From Treponema sp. UBA1747 (GTDB taxonomy: Bacteria > Spirochaetota > Spirochaetia > Treponematales > Treponemataceae), in the NCBI GenBank assembly GCA_002315375.1, contig DCHR01000013.1, positions 1,634 through 65,633 of the forward strand: a stretch of DNA of 64,000 nt. Direction: 5' to 3'. Position 1 is the stretch's first letter. Each line of letters starts with the position of its first letter. Both the position numbers and the translations under genes were made by a program. Shown here piece after piece: positions 28,747-37,693 of this stretch. The notes below the pieces were generated by a model. That model was not told where the DNA came from and ran no database searches. It worked only from the letters and a program-made list of their open reading frames with translations.

Positions 28747-29811
28747 TTATGATCGGACAAGATTTTTTGAAACAATGCCCGGGAATTTTTTTAAATTTAT
28801 TTTTTCACCGTCTTTTGTCAGGAGTACTCCCTCAAAAGTTCCGAAAATAGTTTTTGATGTGGTTCTCATTATCAGCAGATTCAAATCTCTTGACTGGGAA
28901 GAAACAGGAGAGAAGGTAAGGTCGATCATTCCTTCTGTGTCCTGGATAATCCAGTTTTTATCTGTTCCGAAAGGATGTGTAATTACAACCGGTGGAAGTG
29001 TAGTTATTGTATTATCTGTAATGAGAATATTGTTATTGTATTTTTCACTGTCTGCGGCATCGATGTTTGCAGTGGTAATTGAAAAGAGAATGTTTTTACT
29101 GCGGACTTCTCCGATTCCTTTTACAAGATTCGATTCTGTATGGAATTTATAATAGGCACGGTTCATCGAAACCAGTGCGATTCCGTCTTCGACCTTATGT
29201 TCCTGGGTTTTCTTTTCTGTAAAGGTGTGGAGACTGCCCTTTATTTTCATTGTGGAAAACCAGGTAGCAGAGCAGCGGGATGAAGTTGGAGCCGGATTTA
29301 CAAACATTGTATCCGTGTGCAGCTCATCCTTTCTCATGGAAATCATTTTTCCCTTGGCTGAAGGGCGTACTTTGTCACCTTTTACAAAAAACTCACATTT
29401 GAAGAAATCATGATTGTCTTCCCAGAAAAGTCTGATGCGTCTGTTTCTCTGGTAGCAGGCACAGATTGCTTTTGTAGTTTTGGTAGGAACAAATCTTCTG
29501 GGAGCAGGCATAACTGTATGGTATGAATTTCTTTTTCCTGTTTCTTTATTCCAGAAAATTACTTCAGCAAGACCAAAAATCTTGAAATCACGGAATTCAA
29601 CCTGTCCGATGAAATCTCCCAGATTAAAGGTATAAGTGAGACGGCTTTTTATACGTACGTTGGAAATTAAAGCGGGAAGTGGAATACCTGCATAAGGGGA
29701 ACGCATTCCTTTTATGTCTAACCGGGAAGAAACTGATGAAAATGTTCCGAAATGAGCTTTCCCGTTTTCAACAATTTTTTTGGGAGGCTCATTAAACTGC
29801 CTAAAATACAT
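28747..29811 (-). CDS. DUF2804-like protein
   Basis: 354-residue protein rich in beta-strands and aromatic residues, resembling the DUF2804 family by its WNKETG and APRRFVPT blocks and overall pattern; the function of that family is unknown. Visible stretches include LTYTFNLGDFIGQVEFRDFK and RRIRLFWEDNHDFFKCEFF. No signal peptide or membrane segment. TATAAT on the minus strand (29819-29824) is seven bases before the ATG and there is no Shine-Dalgarno, so the mRNA is probably leaderless. It forms an operon with the 655-residue protein and diverges from the RNase-like gene. Confidence 0.72.
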   Translation of the reverse strand: MYFRQFNEPPKKIVENGKAHFGTFSSVSSRLDIKGMRSPYAGIPLPALISNVRIKSRLTYTFNLGDFIGQVEFRDFKIFGLAEVIFWNKETGKRNSYHTVMPAPRRFVPTKTTKAICACYQRNRRIRLFWEDNHDFFKCEFFVKGDKVRPSAKGKMISMRKDELHTDTMFVNPAPTSSRCSATWFSTMKIKGSLHTFTEKKTQEHKVEDGIALVSMNRAYYKFHTESNLVKGIGEVRSKNILFSITTANIDAADSEKYNNNILITDNTITTLPPVVITHPFGTDKNWIIQDTEGMIDLTFSPVSSQSRDLNLLIMRTTSKTIFGTFEGVLLTKDGEKINLKKFPGIVSKNLVRS

Positions 29812-29861
29812 TACTACTATTATATAACAAGAAAAATATTTATGTAAGCAAGGAATTATTT

Positions 29862-29890
29862 TTGTCCATTGCGGGGTTAAGGAGTATAAT
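29862..29890 (+). promoter_or_regulatory. Promoter of the beta-CASP RNase-like gene
   Basis: TTGTCC (29862-29867), 17-base spacer, TATAAT (29885-29890). The gene start follows after an AGGAGG Shine-Dalgarno at 29909-29914. Confidence 0.65.
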
Positions 29891-29920
29891 TAGAGAAAGT
29901 GGAGTTTCAGGAGGCAGTTT

Positions 29921-31330
29921 ATGTCAATTAAATTATATTCGTTGGGTGCAGCTCAGGAAGTGACCGGTTCAAAACACGTCGTTGATGTTAATGGACGCCG
30001 GATAATGATTGACTGCGGAGCTTTTCAGGGAAAACGCAAGGAATCAGACCGTAAGAACCGGGATTTTGATTTTGATATGGATTCACTGGACGGAGTAATC
30101 CTTACCCACGGTCATTTTGACCACTGTGGACTTTTGCCTGTATTAACAAAAAAGGGCTACGAAGGAAATATTTACGCAACTCCGGCCACCCGTGATATTG
30201 CAAATCTTGTGATGATGGATAGTGCCCGCATTCAGGCCCGCGATGCAGAATTTCTGGCCAAACAGGCTGCAAAGAAAAAGGAAAAATTCCACTGGAAACC
30301 TTTGTTTGATGAAACTGATTGTGTCAAAACCGCAAATCAGATTATTTCGGTTTCCTATAACCGTAAAATGGCAATAAGCCGGAATGCTGAATTCAGTTTT
30401 TATGATGCAGGTCATATTCTGGGGTCAGCTTTTGTTTCCCTGGATGTATATGACGGAGACCGGAAAGTAAATATTCTGTATACAGGAGATATCGGTCGCA
30501 AACAGAAACCGATTATCAGAAATCCTTCTACAGAAGTTCCGGCTCCAGATTATATTTTCCTTGAAAGTACTTATGGTGACAGAAAACACGAAGAAACTGA
30601 TTTTGCCATGAAGGAACTGATTCAGATTGTAAAGGAAACCTCCGCCAAGAAGGGTAAAATCATTATTCCGTCTTTTGCCATTGAAAGAGCCCAGGAACTG
30701 GTATTCTATCTTCATCTTCTTACAGACCAGAAAAAGATTCCTGTTGTTCCGATTTATGTGGATTCGCCAATGGCCGTAAATGCAACTTCGGTTTTCCGGG
30801 TTCATCCTGAATGTTATGATGCCCAGGTAAATGAAGCATTCCTGAAGCATCATAAAAATCCTTTCGGGTTCAGTTCGCTTTCCTATACAACAAGCGTTGA
30901 AGAGTCCAAGCGTCTGAATAAAATGGAAGGACCGTTAATCATTATTTCTGCAGACGGAATGTGTGAAGCCGGACGTGTTCTTTATCACCTTGCAAATGAA
31001 ATCAGTAATCCAAAGAATACAATTCTGATTGTAGGATATATGGCAGAAAATACTCTGGGTCGAAAAATAAAGGACGGCCAGAAAGAAGTAATGATTCTGG
31101 GAGACAAATATGAAGTGAAGGCAGATGTTCAGACCATCAATGCCTTCAGTGCTCATGCCGATTACACGGAAATGCTCGATTGGCTGAAATCTATTGATAC
31201 TTCAAATCTGAAAAAGATTTTCCTGGTTCACGGCGAAAAAGAAACAATAAAGTTCTTCCAGAATTTTCTTAATGAGAACGGATATCCTGATGTAGAGGTT
31301 GTTGAAGCCGAAAAGGAATATGAAATCTAA
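29921..31330 (+). CDS. MBL-fold beta-CASP ribonuclease-like protein (CPSF/Ysh1 type)
   Basis: RNA-processing metallo-hydrolase. It starts GAAQEVTGSKHVVDVNGRR and carries the zinc motif LTHGHFDHCGLLP (residues ~60-72), AGHILGSAF, YTGDIGRKQKP, then the beta-CASP cap with LESTYGDR and PSFAIERAQELVFYL, and a final SAHADYTEML plus LVHGEKE block. This order is that of bacterial and archaeal CPSF-like endonuclease/exonucleases; the RNA target is unknown. Length is 469 residues, normal. It has its own promoter and Shine-Dalgarno, diverges from the DUF2804-like gene, and converges on the next gene with only 7 bases between. Confidence 0.93.
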   Translation: MSIKLYSLGAAQEVTGSKHVVDVNGRRIMIDCGAFQGKRKESDRKNRDFDFDMDSLDGVILTHGHFDHCGLLPVLTKKGYEGNIYATPATRDIANLVMMDSARIQARDAEFLAKQAAKKKEKFHWKPLFDETDCVKTANQIISVSYNRKMAISRNAEFSFYDAGHILGSAFVSLDVYDGDRKVNILYTGDIGRKQKPIIRNPSTEVPAPDYIFLESTYGDRKHEETDFAMKELIQIVKETSAKKGKIIIPSFAIERAQELVFYLHLLTDQKKIPVVPIYVDSPMAVNATSVFRVHPECYDAQVNEAFLKHHKNPFGFSSLSYTTSVEESKRLNKMEGPLIIISADGMCEAGRVLYHLANEISNPKNTILIVGYMAENTLGRKIKDGQKEVMILGDKYEVKADVQTINAFSAHADYTEMLDWLKSIDTSNLKKIFLVHGEKETIKFFQNFLNENGYPDVEVVEAEKEYEI

Positions 31331-31337
31331 CTGAAGC

Positions 31338-33101
31338 TTATTCCATTCCGAAGGTTTTTCTCAATGCCATTTCGTCATCAATGCGTTTTTTTGCTTCAAC
31401 TTCGAAGGCCTTTTCTGAAGGCAGCCATGGATAAAGAGACTTCAGAATTCTGCAGCTTGCAACAGGATCACTTCCTGTAAGGTCCATTACGGCAAAATAA
31501 TCCTTGAAGAAATCAGAGGACTGGATTTTTACAGGTTCAGCTTGGGAAGAAATGTCTGTAATTATCCATCTGTCTTTTTTGAAGGTGAGGGTTACTGTTT
31601 CTGTCTGCTTTTCGCAGAAAAGATCATTGGCTTCACTATGAACCATGTAGAACTGAACGGTCTGAACAGAAGTCAGTTTGTCATAAACTTTAATTCCTTT
31701 GTCTTCAGTAATCGGAGCCCGCTTGTCTTTTTTTACCGGAATAACCAGATCCATATCCTTTGGATTTCCGTTGATTGTAAGGTCTGAAATTCCATAGAGG
31801 CCGCCTTCTGTAATGCGGGTTTCATCAAGAAGGTCTGTAAAATATGCGCCGGGATTCTGAATGCCCCGGTCATGGGAATAAGCCATGCGGTTTTTGCTGA
31901 CTACATACATCTGGCTGATTACATTGCCGTAGGCAGATGCTGTCCGACCTTTGGCACAGTCAGTAATGAAGACAGTGTCCAGATTATTAATGGCCTGATA
32001 GAAAGCTTCTGTAGTTTCTTCTGCAGTAAGCCCCTTTGTAGTTTTTGAAAGGCCGTCAGCTTTTATATTGTTTCCGATGATAACTGCCAGAATAAGGGCA
32101 GCAACTATTACAGTAATAATTACACCGGTATTTCTGCGAATTTTTCTTTTTGCATTAACACGGCTTGTTTTTTTTGTCATGTAATCGGCAGCTTTCTTTG
32201 AGATTTCTTCATCTGACAGTTTCGAAGTATTGTCTTTTGCGAGAAGAAACTCCTGAACGGGGAATTCAGAAACTGCTTTCAAAAAAGATTCCTGAAGACG
32301 GGCTGCTTTCTGTGCATCAGTTTCATTTTTTACCCTGTCTTCATTGATTTTGGCAACCAGAGTTTTTCTTTCTTTTTTACCCGGAATGTTTACAGTAGCC
32401 GAATTCAGTTCCAGTTCGCTGTTTATTTTTTCACCCAGTTTCTGATTGATTTCCGGAATACACAGTTCAACGGGAATGTATTTTTTATCCAGAATATCTG
32501 CGTTTCTTTCAATTACATCAACCGATGGAAAAGGGAATTTTTCGGTCAGAACTTTGTAGGCCAGATTTGAACGGGCAAAACGGAGAGCCTGGTTTCCCGA
32601 AAGAGTAGGGTTTATCCAGAGATTGATCTGACGAGCCTTTTCTTCATCTGAAAGTCCGGCAACAGAGCCTTTGTACAGGTTTTCCGGCAGGAACAAGGCT
32701 GAAAAATTATTTTCGTCCCCCATATCCAGAATAATGCTTCCGGCTCCGGAATATGGAAGATCTGTTTTGTTCAGGGCTGCATCAGTAAGTATTTCGATTA
32801 CACGGAATGCAGCGGCAAAAGCCTGTTCGCCTTCCATCAGGGACAGAAAACTTTCAGCCTGTGAACCGAAAGGAGATTTTCCCAGATAGAAAACTTTTCT
32901 TCCGCCATCAGAATCAAAACTCTGTACATCCTGAAAGGTCCATGGGGAATATTCAAATGAATATTTATCTTCTGATTTTGAGACTTTTACAAAGGTGCCC
33001 TGTTCCGTGATGATAGAAGCAAAACTCATTTTTCCGAAGTTTTCTTCCAGAATCCCGGAGTTCAGTTTAATTGTTTCATTTTCAAAAGATATAATATTCA
33101 T
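31338..33101 (-). CDS. Conserved hypothetical protein with single membrane segment and NTF2-like C-terminus
   Basis: Function unknown. Residues 1-300 form a soluble cytoplasmic part with no clear motif. A basic stretch (NAKRKIRRNTG) leads into one membrane segment (VIITVIVAALILAVIIGN, about residues 325-345). The exported C-terminal part (TAEETTEAFYQAINNLDT...) has the length and opening helix of an NTF2-like domain. This is a type II single-pass layout, likely specific to spirochaetes. It starts 26 bases after hflC, so it may be expressed with hflK-hflC. Confidence 0.72.
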   Translation of the reverse strand: MNIISFENETIKLNSGILEENFGKMSFASIITEQGTFVKVSKSEDKYSFEYSPWTFQDVQSFDSDGGRKVFYLGKSPFGSQAESFLSLMEGEQAFAAAFRVIEILTDAALNKTDLPYSGAGSIILDMGDENNFSALFLPENLYKGSVAGLSDEEKARQINLWINPTLSGNQALRFARSNLAYKVLTEKFPFPSVDVIERNADILDKKYIPVELCIPEINQKLGEKINSELELNSATVNIPGKKERKTLVAKINEDRVKNETDAQKAARLQESFLKAVSEFPVQEFLLAKDNTSKLSDEEISKKAADYMTKKTSRVNAKRKIRRNTGVIITVIVAALILAVIIGNNIKADGLSKTTKGLTAEETTEAFYQAINNLDTVFITDCAKGRTASAYGNVISQMYVVSKNRMAYSHDRGIQNPGAYFTDLLDETRITEGGLYGISDLTINGNPKDMDLVIPVKKDKRAPITEDKGIKVYDKLTSVQTVQFYMVHSEANDLFCEKQTETVTLTFKKDRWIITDISSQAEPVKIQSSDFFKDYFAVMDLTGSDPVASCRILKSLYPWLPSEKAFEVEAKKRIDDEMALRKTFGME

Positions 33102-33127
33102 TTTTTTTCCTCTCGCAAATTATTGCT

Positions 33128-34117
33128 TTAGCGTTTTCCTTCAGGGGAGTAAAGGTAATCGAAGTAATCCATTCCTGTTGAGTATGTAGCATTGTTTGCT
33201 TTCATTGTCTTTTTGTAAGATTCCATACTTTTCCAGAAGGAATAGAATTCAGCATCTTTATTGTAAGCGTCTGCATAAATGCGGGCAGCTTCTGCATCGG
33301 CATTACCTTTGATTTCCTCAGACTTTCTGTAAGCTTCAGAAGTGATTTTTGCTTTTTCACTTTCCAGTTTACCCATCCATTCTGCTTTTTTACCTTCACC
33401 GTTTGAACGGTAGGCCTGTGCAACCTGGCTTCGGTCTTTGATCATTCTTGAGTAAACAGAATCTGTAAGCTGGTCAGTATATTTTACCTGGCGTGGAACG
33501 ATATCAATAAGATCAATTCCATATTCTGCAAGGGTAACGGCTGCGTCATCTCTCATAAGGCGGCTCAGTTCTCTGCGTCCTTTTGTAATCTGATCATTTT
33601 CCGAAGAATAATTGATAAGGTTTGCAATTTCCTTTGCATCTTCGCTTTCTTCTTCAGTTACCTGATTGGAAGTGTCATTGATTGCATTTGAACTGCGTAC
33701 AATTTCGCTGAGTCTGTACTGGGCAATTATTTTGCGTGTTGAAGAGTCTACAATATCACTGAGTTTTGTATATGACCCCTCCACAGTTCCGAAGTTTGAG
33801 TAGAACTTTGACGGATCAGAAATGCGCCATCTGGAAGTTGTATCAACAATGATAAGAGTATTTTCTTTTGTCGGCATTTCTTTCGGATCACCGTCCAGTG
33901 AAAGAACCAGACTCGGATAAGTGGTAATTGTGTCGATAAAAGGCATCTTAAGGTAAAGACCTGCTTCTGTGTGAGTATTTACGATTTTACCCATGCGGGT
34001 TACAACTACCTGGTTGCCTTCATTTACGATATAGAGTGGTCCAAGGAAAACTAAAATAATAAGAACAATAACGACTGTAATAAGTGTACCAAAAAATCTT
34101 TTCAATTTTGCTGTCAT
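33128..34117 (-). CDS. hflC: SPFH-family protease modulator HflC
   Basis: Membrane-anchored SPFH/prohibitin-domain protein that assembles with HflK around FtsH. One membrane segment near residues 10-32 (TLITVVIVLIILVFLGPLYIV), then YIVNEGNQVVVTRMGKI, the SPFH core, and a coiled-coil tail rich in Ala/Glu/Lys (KSEEIKGNADAEAARIYADA), as in HflC. Length is 329 residues, normal. Its ATG shares one base with the hflK TAA (34117), so translation is coupled. ftsH is not in this window. Confidence 0.95.
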   Translation of the reverse strand: MTAKLKRFFGTLITVVIVLIILVFLGPLYIVNEGNQVVVTRMGKIVNTHTEAGLYLKMPFIDTITTYPSLVLSLDGDPKEMPTKENTLIIVDTTSRWRISDPSKFYSNFGTVEGSYTKLSDIVDSSTRKIIAQYRLSEIVRSSNAINDTSNQVTEEESEDAKEIANLINYSSENDQITKGRRELSRLMRDDAAVTLAEYGIDLIDIVPRQVKYTDQLTDSVYSRMIKDRSQVAQAYRSNGEGKKAEWMGKLESEKAKITSEAYRKSEEIKGNADAEAARIYADAYNKDAEFYSFWKSMESYKKTMKANNATYSTGMDYFDYLYSPEGKR

Positions 34118-35088
34118 TAGTTTGTACCTCCCAGAGTTTTTACAGGAAGAACATTTTTAAGTTCGCTGTCGATAATATCGGCTTTCTGTTCGCCAGAAAG
34201 GATTTCTTCCATTGTTTCCAGATAAAGACGTTCACGGGTTACTTTTGGTGAACGTTTGTATTCTTCATAAACTGCATTGAAGCGTGCCACATCACCTTTT
34301 GCCATGTTAACACGTTCAGCGGCATAACCTTCTGCCTGCTGGAGAAGTCTGTCGGCTTCACCCTGAGCTTTAGGAACCTGAGAGTTGTAGGCTTCCTTAC
34401 CTTCGTTGATAAAGCGGTTCATGTCCTGCTGGGCTTTGTTTACGTCTTCAAAGGCTTCCTGAACTCCTTCAGGAGGAACGATATTCTGGAGCTTAACGTC
34501 ATAAACTTTGATTCCGATTCCAAGAGCATCAAAATTTTCATTCATTTTTGTTTTAGCCTGAATTTCAATATTATTTCGTTCAGTACTCATGATGCTCAGA
34601 ATGGCACGGTCTCCAACAAGTTCATTGATTACAGAACGTGAAATATCGCGGATGGTGTTCTTTTTTTCATAAACACCAAAGAGCCATTGTTTTGGATTTT
34701 CAATTTTGTACTGGATAATCCATTCAACATTGATAATGTTCAGGTCGCCTGTAAGCATTGAACTTTCAGAAGTAATATTGTTTCTGTATTCACTGTCGCG
34801 GCCTGCTTTAATTGTGGCAAATCCGAACTGTTCTGTCTGAATTACCTTTACAGGAACATTGTAGTTTTTGTCGATTCCGAAAGGAAGCTTGAACTGAAGT
34901 CCGGCTTCTGTGGTCTTGAGATATTTACCGAGACGAGTAACAACAGCCTGTTCAGTTTCATCAACTACATAAAAACTTGAGAAACTGGCAATAATGGCAA
35001 TAATTACCACAATCAGGGTAACCCATGCTGAAGGACTTGAAAATGGATTCTTTTTTCTGGCTTTTTTTACTTTTTCTTCTTCTGCCAT
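34117..35088 (-). CDS. hflK: SPFH-family protease modulator HflK
   Basis: Partner of HflC. Lys-rich N-terminus, membrane segment near residues 20-46 (WVTLIVVIIAIIASFSSFYVV), then DETEQAVVTRLGKYLKTTEAG, the SPFH domain and a coiled-coil C-terminus (YNSQVPKAQGEADRLLQQAE). It is shorter (323 residues) than E. coli HflK and lacks the Gly-rich N-terminal extension. AAGGAGAT precedes the ATG; it opens the hflK-hflC-31338 operon. Confidence 0.94.
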   Translation of the reverse strand: MAEEEKVKKARKKNPFSSPSAWVTLIVVIIAIIASFSSFYVVDETEQAVVTRLGKYLKTTEAGLQFKLPFGIDKNYNVPVKVIQTEQFGFATIKAGRDSEYRNNITSESSMLTGDLNIINVEWIIQYKIENPKQWLFGVYEKKNTIRDISRSVINELVGDRAILSIMSTERNNIEIQAKTKMNENFDALGIGIKVYDVKLQNIVPPEGVQEAFEDVNKAQQDMNRFINEGKEAYNSQVPKAQGEADRLLQQAEGYAAERVNMAKGDVARFNAVYEEYKRSPKVTRERLYLETMEEILSGEQKADIIDSELKNVLPVKTLGGTN

Positions 35089-35169
35089 AAAACTATCTCC
35101 TTTATTAAAAAAGTATATTTAAAAGATAGAAAAAATAGGAATAAAAAACAAGATAAATCATCCGGACAT

Positions 35170-35195
35170 AAAAAAAACCGGTCTGGTGACCGGTT
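35170..35195 (-). terminator. Terminator after the 35216-37426 gene
   Basis: ACCGGTC (35177-35183) and GACCGGT (35188-35194) with a four-base loop; on the minus strand the stem is followed by a run of seven T (35170-35176). It closes the M23/zinc-ribbon/propeller operon and lies upstream of hflK. Confidence 0.9.
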
Positions 35196-35215
35196 TTTCT
35201 TAATTTTATTCACAT

Positions 35216-37426
35216 TTAGAGCTGACTTATGGTTACCAGCTCGAAATTTTCGTTCAGAAGGGTATTTATAAGTAAATCTATGTGTTCCCAGAGATTTTCA
35301 GGCATATTTTCCTGGGAAACTCCGACAGTTACCGGAACAACGCCTCCGCCTGTAGCTTTCATTAAATCAACATATTCTTCTATTAATTTAACCGGAGTAA
35401 TATAGGCAGAACCATCTTCAATCTGGCGCAATGAAATATTGTCAGAGTTTTTATGGTATGAATTAACATATTCATAGCCCGCTTCATTTCCGGCTGTTTC
35501 TATGGAAGGGGAACTCTGGTAGAAAGGTGTATGCCAGAACAAAGACAGTTCTTTTCCGGTACACAGGTAGAATTCGTCTTCGTTACGGCCAAGGCCCCGG
35601 GCAATGAAGTTACTGTCAACAATGAAGGTTGTGTCAGTTAAATCGGTTGAGGTAAAGAACATAGAAGCACATTCGTAGCCGTTCAGAGCAATCTGTCTGG
35701 TCTGAGAAGGGTAACGGCGGATAAATTCCCCGTTGATGAAGAAGGTTCCCGGAATATCAAATCTGCTCAAAGAAGAAATGATTTTAGGAAGTCCGTCTGC
35801 ATTATCATAAGCATCAAAAATCAGGGCAATTTTCTTTTTTGCATCCATTTTCTTTGTGCTTACGGAATATAAAGGTTTTGTTACAGCTTTTTTACTTAAG
35901 GTACGGACATAAAGGGCATTGTCAAAATATGGATTTGCCGTAGTTCCGCAGTAAACACGGTATTTCCCGTTCTGCAGATTATGGGTAATGTCCTGACTGT
36001 TTGATGAAGGTTTCCATTTTCCGTTTGCAGGGGAGTAGTAGAATCTTCTTCCGTCTGAGGTTTCGCAGGTGATGGCACCGCTTGTTGAATCCCAGAAAAC
36101 TGACTGGGCTGAAGAAACAGTTACTGTTTCTGCTTTTTCGTTTCCTATGGTCCATCTGCGGATTGTTACATCGCCTCCGATAAAGAGGGAAGAATTGTTT
36201 TCCCAGACAACATTCAGAACTTTTTCTCCAGAAAGCTGGGCAATTCTGTTCCAGGAATTAATATCGTAAATATAGAGTGTGCTTCCCGCAAAGAAAGCAA
36301 CCTTTGATTTGTCAGGAGACAGAACCGGTTCTCCGGAATCTTCAATTTCAAGAACCGACTGAGACTGTTCTCCCAGTTTCAGAACCATTCCCTGAACTTT
36401 TGTTGAATCAAAAGGAAGCTTTTCAAACCACAGAATCGGTTCTCCGTTTTTGTCCCAGAAAATCGAGTAATTGGCGAGGGAAGCTTTGGAATCTGTATAT
36501 GGCTTTGAATAAACAATATTCATGTAATCGCAGGAAGAGAAAATTGTCTTGAAGTATGTGAAGTTTTTCTTGTCCTGTGCGATTACAAGAGATGTTGTGT
36601 CTGGACTGATTGAAAAGTTGTCATGGTTAGAATGGAACTTGAAAGGAAGTCTTCCGATTGGAGTTCCCTGACTGATGATTCCCGAATAAAGGCTTGTTGT
36701 ATAAAGTTCCTTAGAATTGATTCTGTAAACAAGATAGTCATCAATGTAAACCAGGTATCTTGAAGAAGCCCATTCAACGGAATCAATCGAACCCCGTCCT
36801 ATTTTTCTGTAGCGTTCTTCAACTTCTACGTCACGTCCCATTGCGTCCGGAGAGCAGAAGAAAACATTTCCCTTTTTTTCATAAAGGAGGATTGTTCCTT
36901 CAGGAGACCATTTTACAGGAACCTTGTCATAAGAGAACAGAATATTGTCTGCCAGTTCAATCTGCTTTCCTGTTGAAGTATTTTCCAGAAGAAGATTTCC
37001 CGAGGCCAGACCTGTTTTCTGAATAAGGCAGATCCATTTCCCGTCAGGACTTGCTGAATAGGGAGTTACAAAACTGGTTGTGAGAGGGATTTCTTCAGAC
37101 TGGCGGATCCAGGAAAGGGAATCTGTGGCGGTGTAGTAGCGGGCAGTTCCAAAGCGGTTGCGGATCTGAAGAACAGGTTTGTTCATTAAAGACAAAAGTT
37201 CCATCTGTTCCGGGAAACAGGAAATCAGGTCTTTTTTTGAAGACGAAGTTTTTTCTATCAGCTTTGAGCGGAATGCAGATTTATAGGAATAAGAACCGGT
37301 AGTCTGATAATTCAGAATGTATACCAGTTCATCTCTGCTTGAAATGTCAGGGTTTTCAAAAGAGATATTTGCAAAAAGTCTGACTGAAAGAACCAGGGCT
37401 ATTGCAAATATGAGTGTTTTTTTCAT
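35216..37426 (-). CDS. Secreted beta-propeller protein with degenerate polysaccharide deacetylase domain
   Basis: Exported 736-residue protein: signal peptide MKKTLIFAIALVLSVRLFA, then a long propeller-like region (~residues 40-500) with repeated blade motifs (SASPDGKWICLI, KWSPEGTILLYE, SISPDTTSLVIA, VLSPDKSKVAFF). A NodB-like fold ends it: KIALIFDAYDNADGLPKIIS, FDIPGTFFINGEFIRRYP, GYECASMFFTSTDLTD, FWHTPFYQSSP. The family's catalytic Asp pair is altered (FDAYDNAD), both zinc-binding His of motif 2 are missing (SMFFTSTD) and the RxPY motif is not kept, so it is probably a non-catalytic glycan-binding or scaffolding protein. It overlaps the zinc-ribbon gene by ATGA. Confidence 0.82.
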   Translation of the reverse strand: MKKTLIFAIALVLSVRLFANISFENPDISSRDELVYILNYQTTGSYSYKSAFRSKLIEKTSSSKKDLISCFPEQMELLSLMNKPVLQIRNRFGTARYYTATDSLSWIRQSEEIPLTTSFVTPYSASPDGKWICLIQKTGLASGNLLLENTSTGKQIELADNILFSYDKVPVKWSPEGTILLYEKKGNVFFCSPDAMGRDVEVEERYRKIGRGSIDSVEWASSRYLVYIDDYLVYRINSKELYTTSLYSGIISQGTPIGRLPFKFHSNHDNFSISPDTTSLVIAQDKKNFTYFKTIFSSCDYMNIVYSKPYTDSKASLANYSIFWDKNGEPILWFEKLPFDSTKVQGMVLKLGEQSQSVLEIEDSGEPVLSPDKSKVAFFAGSTLYIYDINSWNRIAQLSGEKVLNVVWENNSSLFIGGDVTIRRWTIGNEKAETVTVSSAQSVFWDSTSGAITCETSDGRRFYYSPANGKWKPSSNSQDITHNLQNGKYRVYCGTTANPYFDNALYVRTLSKKAVTKPLYSVSTKKMDAKKKIALIFDAYDNADGLPKIISSLSRFDIPGTFFINGEFIRRYPSQTRQIALNGYECASMFFTSTDLTDTTFIVDSNFIARGLGRNEDEFYLCTGKELSLFWHTPFYQSSPSIETAGNEAGYEYVNSYHKNSDNISLRQIEDGSAYITPVKLIEEYVDLMKATGGGVVPVTVGVSQENMPENLWEHIDLLINTLLNENFELVTISQL

Positions 37427-37668
37427 TTAGCCATCTCCGCACTTAATACAAGAACTGAAAGTTCTCTTTCCAGTTCATCAATCTGGCGGCCGATTTCTTC
37501 CATGTGATTGAACTGTTCTTCATGTTTTTTGTCTGCCAGGTTTCTTGTCATTATTTCCTGGTCAGATTTTAATTCCGAAGAAACTTTTGAAGTTCCGCAC
37601 CATGGACAGAAAGGATAAGCTTTATCTGTTGTTCTTCCGCAGCAACCGCAAATTGACATGTTTGACAT
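37423..37668 (-). CDS. Small zinc-ribbon protein
   Basis: 81 residues. CGCCGR (residues 7-12) and CPWC (21-24) give two CxxC pairs, enough for one zinc ribbon; the rest is a Glu-rich helix (NHMEEIGRQIDELERELSVL), perhaps a coiled coil. AGGCGGA precedes the ATG. It overlaps the start of the propeller gene by four bases and follows the M23 peptidase by 25. A cytoplasmic protein between two exported envelope proteins; role unknown. Confidence 0.8.
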   Translation of the reverse strand: MSNMSICGCCGRTTDKAYPFCPWCGTSKVSSELKSDQEIMTRNLADKKHEEQFNHMEEIGRQIDELERELSVLVLSAEMAK

Positions 37669-37693
37669 ATTATTCCGCCTTTAATTAATTCAT

